Of a DNA stretch of 64,000 nucleotides, positions 57,894-64,000 are shown one piece after another; position 1 is the stretch's first letter, and each line of letters begins with the position of its first letter. Source of the stretch: Balaenoptera acutorostrata (taxonomy: Eukaryota > Chordata > Mammalia > Artiodactyla > Balaenopteridae); contig NC_080079.1 in assembly GCF_949987535.1 (NCBI RefSeq), positions 2,550,501-2,614,500 of the forward strand, read 5' to 3'. The position numbers and the translations under genes are program-made. The notes below the pieces were generated by a model. That model was not told the DNA's origin. It was given only the letters and a program-made list of their open reading frames with translations, and made no database searches.

Positions 57894-58724
57894 TGGTGGG
57901 ATCTGATGGAGGTCGGGGACAGTGTCGCAGCTGTCAATACCCTGCACGACGCTCCCTCGGGGGAACCGGGTGAGGGTAGCCAGGACTCCTCTGTTAGTTC
58001 TTACAACTGCATGTGAGCCTACAATTATCTCAAGTCTTGTCAAAGTCCCGCTGGCTGGCACTCGGAGAAGAGGCTAGGAGGAGGCGGGACCCCATGGGGG
58101 CACATGGGGACCTGCTGGGGGTTGGGGGCCGCAGGAGGGGGTGACCTGGAGAAGCGAGGGTGGGATGGCTGCTGGGGCTTTAAAGGGAAGAGAGGGACCA
58201 GTTCCCCCAGGGGCCCCCCAAACAGACAGCAGAGGCTCAGATGGAAAGGAAACAAACTTACAACTTTGACAGGTCATTTGAGCTTGGGAACAAGGCTAGT
58301 TTGCCGAAATGATTCTTCCCTCTTTAATTAAAATCCTTTATTAACTGCCAAACTAATACCTTCCCCCAAGACAGACAAGATAATGAGCCCACATCCTTCA
58401 GCCCAGGCGGGCAGCCGTCCAAGCAGGCGGGGTGGGCTCAGGAGAGGGGCCAGGCCGCCACAGACCCGCCTCACTGGGCTGTGGGCATGACCCAAACCCA
58501 GGGTAGGGTTCGCATCTGGGGCAGAAATCACATCTGACCGGACTCTGAGTATGGCAGGTTCTGGATGCCAAGGGATGTCTGGCCTGTGCCCCAGGAGCCC
58601 TGGCTGTGACCACAGACAGGGAGAAGGGGCAGGTACGGCCGCCCTGCCACGGGGGCACCACGGGGACACCACGGGGACAGTGGCTGTCCACCAGCCTGGT
58701 TCAGGCCCTGGATATCGGCCCTAA

Positions 58725-59640
58725 ATTCATTTTCTTTTCACTTCATTTGAAACATTCCAAACAGACAAGAATAGGGACCCATATAACAAAAGCCATGTAC
58801 GGACCACCAGCCTTACCCAATCTGAAACATACTCCCTCCTACCCTTTAAGTATAAAATAAATACCGGTATCATGACTCCATGCTGATATAAATATGTTAT
58901 TGGAAAAAATAAATAAATGGGAAAAAGAGACAAATCTCCCAAAACTTCCGTGTAGAGGAACCCCAAGTAGTTAGTTAGATACTCTCCCTAACGATGCCCC
59001 TTAAGTGTGGGCCATGCAGAGTGACTTCCTCCCAGAGGACACTATGAACAAGGGGAAAACAGTGACCTGACGGGGAGGCACCTGACAGACCCCAGGCAGG
59101 TGATCAAGGTCGCCATCAGCAGCCATAAGTCATGTGGCAAGTACGGCCCATACCCTGGGTAGGACGTGACGAGAAGGGCACTTTCCTCTGCGGGTTTCTT
59201 CCCCGAAAACCACTGCCCCCGTCTAATCACGAGAAAAACCTCAGCTGAAACCCAACAGGGACACGTCTTACAAAACGCCTGACCGGTACTCCTCAAACTG
59301 CCAAGTGTATGGAAAACGAGGAGAGGCTGAGAAACTGCCCCAGCCGGGAGGAACCTCAGAAGACACCGCCCCTAAGTGTCATGTGGGGTCCTGGGTAGGA
59401 CCCTGGGACAGAAAAAGGACCTTAGGCAAAAACTACGGAAATCTCAATGAAGTATGGACTTTAGCTCAGGATAATGTATCGATATTGGTTCATTAATTAT
59501 AGCAAATCAGCCATACTGGCATAAGTTGTTAATAAGATGGGAAACAGGGTGTTGAGGGGGATATGGAACCCTCTGGACTTTGTACCCCATTTTTCTGTAA
59601 ATCTAAAACTACTCTAAAAACTCAAGTCTATTAATTTTTT
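58725..59640 (+). repeat. Old L1M 3' end
   Basis: Sense old LINE: 'cagacaagaatagggaccca', 'gtggcaagtacggcccatac', 'aaggaccttaggcaaaaact', 'gactttagctcaggataatg' and a terminal 'tttctgtaaatctaaaacta' with an A-rich end. No open frame. Confidence 0.72.
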
Positions 59641-59739
59641 TAAAAAACTAACCCCTGATTGTCCCCACTGTCCCCCAAGGTCCCTGAGCTCCTCCTTTGG
59701 AGGACACTGAAGGTTTACTGGGGCTAAAAAACAAAAGAC

Positions 59740-61440
59740 TCAGGAGGAGAAGCTGGCCCCAAAGAGGCCAGAGGCCTGTGTGTGCTGGGGCCCGGGCGGA
59801 CCTGTCTTTGCGTCCGGAGCACCAGGCACGGTCCCCTCTGCGCGCGGGGACACCCGCTCGGGAAGAGCGGGGATCGACCCTCCCCCCCCCCCCCGGCAGT
59901 CGTCAGGATCACCCGGGTGAGCTGCGAGATGCACGCAAACGCGATGAGGGTGCCGGATGCTGCTCGCCGCTGGCAGCGAGGCAGCGAGGCGAGGAGGGGT
60001 CGCAGGCGTCCCCCCTCGCGGAACCGCAGACACCGGGGCGCGGGATACGCACCACACCCGGGCCCCCCAAGGACCGGGCAGGGCGGAGGTCTCGGGGTGC
60101 CCGCCCTGCTGCTCCCCAGACACCGCCGCCCGGACCACAGCGGCCTCCGAGGGCCCAGATCCCCGGAGGGGCCCCGAAGGGCCGGCTTGCCACGGGGGCA
60201 GCGGGGGTGAGGAGCGCCCCGAGCCAGGCTCTAGGTCCCAGTCCCGACTCCCTCGGCACCGGGGCCTCCGTGTCCTGGGCGGGAAAATGAGGCCCACGGT
60301 CGGGCCCAGGGCGGAACCTGAACGCGGGTAACGCGGCCAAGCGACACGTGCACAGGTGCGCCGGGCGCCCTCCGGGGAAGTTTCCGGCTTCTGGTTCCTC
60401 CCCCAGCGCGCGCACACAGCAGGACGCGCGCTCAATCCGCGGGCCGGCTCCCGCGAGCTCCTCGGTCCTCGCGCTCCCCCTGGCGCCCGGCGGCCGCCCC
60501 TGCAGGCGGTACGGGCCCGCCGCCAGCGCGGTGAGCAGTGCCCTCGCGTGGACACGCGCCGTTTCCGCTCGCCCGGAAGTCCGCGGCCCGCGTGGAGGCC
60601 ACTCCGGGGCCCGGCCGCGCGCTAAGTCCGAGCGGGCCTCTACGATCCAGCAGTGGCCGGAGAACAAGCGCACCGGCCTGGGCCGTTCTGCATTCGACAG
60701 ACCTGACGCTTGAGAAGCCCTGGGGGACCTCTTTCCGTTTAGGACAGCCGTGAGGGGTGGGAAGCTCAGCGTCACACGGGGCCCTGGGCGTCGCCTGCCG
60801 TCACCCGGCCCTGTGGCTGGGGGCAGAGGGGCGCCCCTGCAGGTCCCACGACCGCGGCACACGGGGGGCAGGGGCAGGGACCCCACCCAGCCAGGCAGGG
60901 CTGGCCATCGGCTCCGACCTCTGTTTCCAGGGCTGGTATCTCTGCGCGTCCTCCCCGGCAGTGCGGCCCACGGCCAGGTTCGGGGGCTGCACGTCTCCCG
61001 GGTCGAGGCGACCCCGCGCCAGCGCAGACGCACCCAGGCCGGCCCTTCCAGAAAGGGGGCGCACCGGGACCCACCCCTCCAGAAGGGGGGCGCACTGGGA
61101 CTTACCTCTCCAGAGGCGGGGAGTGCCGGGAGCCGACCTTCCAGAAGCGGGGTGCACTGGGGTCGACCCCTCCACAAAGTTGCGCGCAGGCACCGAGCCC
61201 TCCAGGAGGGAGAGGACGCGGAGCCTGCGCAGCCCCTCCCCGCACGTGCCCGGCGCGCCCCTCCCCCAGCCCGGCCCCGAGGGCGCACACGTGCTCCTGG
61301 AGTGGCGCCGGCCGGGCCTGCGCACGTCCTGGCTCCCGGGCCCTCGCGGAGGGCGAGGGAAACTGAGGGCGGGGAGAGAGGGCCCGGCCGGGCGGGCGAT
61401 CTGCAGCCACCCAGAACAGCCCCTGCAAGGGTGATCGTGC
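59740..61440. promoter_or_regulatory. CpG island, candidate promoter
   Basis: About 1.7 kb that is GC-rich with dense undepleted CpG, in contrast to the CpG-poor flanks (apart from CHR SINEs). It holds an ETS-type CCGGAAGT at 60573-60580, several GC-box-like strings, a 13-C run at 59882-59894 and a 31-bp minisatellite. Long open frames cover both strands (one 648-codon minus-strand frame), as GC-rich DNA predicts, so no CDS is called. Direction and downstream gene cannot be told from the sequence. Confidence 0.65.
61040..61212. repeat. 31-bp minisatellite inside the CpG island
   Basis: The TCC of successive units falls at 61047, 61078, 61109, 61140, 61171 and 61201, so spacing is 31, 31, 31, 31 and 30 bp. 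Units share 'ctccagaagnggg' followed by a gcac/gggac block but have diverged at many positions. Confidence 0.93.
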
Positions 61441-61570
61441 TCAATTCAAATGCAGTCCTCCGGGTCATTAGCAGGGTGTATTTGTCATGATAAGAGGACA
61501 GCACAAATTGTAACGTTTTGTTCGCTTGATTTAGAACTTCATTGTTTGCACAGAGGGTGGGAGGCTTGCT
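61440..61570. other. AT-rich unique patch at the CpG island edge
   Basis: A sharply delimited AT-rich, repeat-free 120-bp block (caaattgtaacgttttgttc; gaacttcattgtttgcacag) between GC-rich DNA. Could be a conserved element or exon. No coding signal is convincing. Confidence 0.28.
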
Positions 61571-62094
61571 CCGTGAGCGCCGGGCTGTTCCCCAGGCTGC
61601 CCCGGGGTGACAGCAACCGCCCGGGACCCACGGGGCAGGAAGGGGCTCGCCCCGAGCAGAGGGGCTGCCCTGCCGACCGCACCGAGTGGCTGCTGTCCGC
61701 CACCCCAGCCAGAGCACAGCGCTTGCTGAGAATGACCATTCGCCGCGTCCAGAGGGTGCAGGGATTGGGAGCTCAACCACCCCCTGAGGTGAGTGACTTT
61801 GGAAATTTTCTGAACCTGTTCCCCCCACGCCAAAAATGGCACCTGTGACACCCATCGTGCTTGGGTCCTTGGCAGTTTCTACCTAACAAGCACTGGGCTT
61901 CCAGCAGAGCCTGGCCTTCAGCAGAGGGCAGCTCCCGTGATCGTCAGTCTTTCCCCCCCCCCCCCACCTCCTGCACCAGCCCTCTGCCCCATTAGGGCCA
62001 GTTGGGGCCTCATCCACAGGCCAGCCCTCCGTCCTGTGCTCAGTGCCCTCTGGCCACTGGGAACTTGAATGGCCTCCCTCCAAGTCACCAGGGA
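61571..62094. other. Unannotated GC-rich sequence
   Basis: Contains a 13-C run at 61953-61965. No gene or repeat recognised. Confidence 0.4.
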
Positions 62095-62330
62095 AGGAGC
62101 TCTGGAGCCAGGTGACCCAGGGCCAAATCCCAGCTCCACCTGGTACTGTGTGACCTGGAGCAGGTGGCTTAACCTCTCTGTGCTCAGTTTCCCCATCTAT
62201 AAAATGGGGTTGATAATGCCCACCTTATAGGTTGTTGTGAGAAGTAAGCGATTCACTGTGTCAGATATACAGGACAGTACTTGACACATCATCAGCACCA
62301 GGTAGGTAGGTGTTGCTGTTGTTATACCAC
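62095..62330 (+). repeat. MIR SINE, long copy
   Basis: Sense MIR over most of its length: 'ctctggagccaggtgaccca', 'tgtgtgacctggagcaggtg', 'taacctctctgtgctcagtt', 'cccatctataaaatggggtt' and 'ataggttgttgtgagaagta'. Confidence 0.9.
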
Positions 62331-64000
62331 ATCACTAACACAGGAATGCATGAAGAGCAAGGACTCAGGACACTGATTGTGTTGAGGGTAATGTGCACGT
62401 TTCCCTAGTGAATAGTTTTGGTCAAGTTCAAAAAGACCACTCCTTAGCGGGACAGCAGTTACACTAAGTGGCTCTTCAACAGGACCTCTAGGAAAGAACA
62501 GGGTCAGGGCTGGACCTCCCCCCCATCCCCCCTCAGACCACACCCCCAAGGCTTCATGGGCCTGCACAGTCCCGCTGGCAGGGCCCTCCCTCACTCAGGG
62601 AACCCATGCTGTTCAACACTCTGCTGTCACCTTGAAATGCATCATTGTATCTCTGGACTTGTGTTTGCTAGGTGAAGTCTAAGGGGGCAACGTGCGGGCC
62701 CACCTGTCACCACCACCCCGTTCACACACAGCATGGAGTCCCAGTGCCCCTGTGCAGAGGAGGTCCCTGAGCCTCAGCGCACGTACAGGTGAGCCCGCAG
62801 CCCTGAGAGGCCATGCTTTCCGTTCAAACCACAGCTTGCTTCTACACAGAGCGAAGGCAACAGCGTTCCAAGAGCCACGCGTGACCAGGAACCCTGTCTG
62901 TCCCTCCGCGCGGTATCCCTCGTGCTGGCCGACCACTCACGGTGAACTGACAGGAAGCGAAGATGGTACCCAGCCCCCCCCTCACCCCCGCCCCCACCCC
63001 GGGCCCTTCCTCCCGCATCAGCCAGGGCAGTGTTGAGAGAATGCGCACCCATCAAGAAGGGGAGTAAAAGGCTGAGTTTTGTGCAGCATTTCCAACGTTT
63101 GGTAACAAAATACACGTGCACGCCCAAGCTATAAAAACTGTCATTTCACACCCTCCGTGTACAGGTAAATGCTCTTATATTTGCATTTAAAGTTGTCACT
63201 GCACAATACAAAGAAAAGCGGACTCCTGCTAATAATTTAAATTTTTAATTTTTCTTTACTAGGGCATTAAACAGCAAAATTGTAAAACCATGACAGAGAA
63301 CGTGGAAGAAAAAAGCTTTACGTTTTAGCACCTCTAAGGGCACTTTTTTTCCTGCTCTTTGAACAAAGGCCCAGAGTTTTCATTTTGCACTGGGCCCAGC
63401 ACCCAGGCAGGCCCCACCTAGGTGACGCAGGAGGCTGCTTCCCAGGAGAGGGAAGTGCCCCGAGGAGCGTTCTCTTCCGGAGCAGGACACACTTAGGAAC
63501 GGAGGGACTGGACGTGTGACACAGAGCCCGGCGCTGTCCTCGTGAGCCACCTGCTCGGCTGGTCCCCCTCCACGGAGCCTGACAGCCAGACCCACACACC
63601 CTGCCCAGCAGGACGCCATGACGCTGGAGTGAGACCCTCGGGACACACGAGGGACGAGTGCCCTGGACTGCACCAGTCCTGGCCACATCTCCACTGTGGG
63701 CCCAGAAACAGCTGGGGCCTCTCGCCTGCCTGCACCAGCGGCCAAATGGCCTGGAACCTTCCTCTAGAGGGAGGAGGAAGGGAGGGAGGGGCTCTCTGAG
63801 GGCATCCAAGCTCCTATCTGTCATCATGGCCCTTTTTTAAAACACAAAACACAGAGCAGTAGCATAAAAAACTATGTAAACGCCCGTAAAAATACCAAGC
63901 TTCTCTTCTTCCTGAATAGAAAGGTTCCAGGCCTGGGTTTGAAGGCTGGGCTGTACCTGGTTCCTGGAGACAGGAACCCTAACCCCCTAACTCCAGGCCA
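62331..64000. other. Unannotated sequence
   Basis: No gene recognised. 63,130-63,340 is AT-rich and unique. 63,350-63,420 resembles 30,738-30,800 and may be an ancient unclassified repeat. Minus-strand frames up to 169 codons near 63,318-63,827 have no known domain. Confidence 0.35.

Noticed and set aside
59740..61855. Long open frames in the CpG island as coding genes
   Set aside because: Frames of similar length overlap on both strands, composition is Arg/Pro/Gly/Ala-rich and no domain is recognisable. Not listed as CDS.

Overview
The window is mammalian nuclear DNA, most likely from a cetacean (whale or dolphin; hippopotamus is the main alternative). The strongest clue is seven copies of a CHR-type tRNA-derived SINE, with a Pol III A box and a GGTTCGAG B box, a common tail and A-rich/AAATAAAT ends. 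Most lie between perfect target-site duplications. Ruminant Bov-tA and BovB elements were not seen. No intact protein-coding gene, rRNA or tRNA gene and no CRISPR array can be supported. Long open frames fall in GC-rich or purine-only DNA, in repeats, or in one processed pseudogene.

Layout. 1-9,200: AT-rich, made mostly of old L1 fragments with three CHR SINEs and two CA microsatellites. 9,200-16,320: GC-rich unique DNA with one SINE, a MIR and an MLT1 LTR. 16,330-16,960: an AT-rich island of unique sequence, a candidate conserved noncoding element. 17,000-33,200: a mosaic of SINEs, MIRs, MLT1/MaLR-like LTRs, old L1 and several solo LTRs; one LTR is split by an L1 3' end. 33,200-47,100: unique blocks, MER5A-like fragments, two 5'-truncated artiodactyl-type L1s, two more solo LTRs and a 13-bp minisatellite. 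47,660-48,250: a purine-only 17-bp minisatellite. 49,780-50,620: an antisense L1 cut by a solo LTR. 53,790-54,755: a processed RPS2 pseudogene, minus strand. 55,000-59,000: GC-rich unique DNA. 59,740-61,440: a strong CpG island carrying a 31-bp minisatellite. 61,440-64,000: unique DNA with one MIR.

Interpretation. There is no operon or pathway here. The window reads as intergenic or intronic DNA, and the CpG island is the one good candidate for a promoter of a gene whose exons cannot be recognised. Nested insertions give relative dates: MIR and old L1 came first, then LTRs, then artiodactyl-type L1 3' ends and CHR SINEs. No previously undescribed biological system was found. The most useful leads are the CpG island with its internal minisatellite, the purine-only tract, the AT-rich unique islands and a snap-back inverted duplication inside an L1. 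Repeat family names come from recognition of consensus features without a database search. Edges marked by target-site duplications are exact; other edges are approximate.
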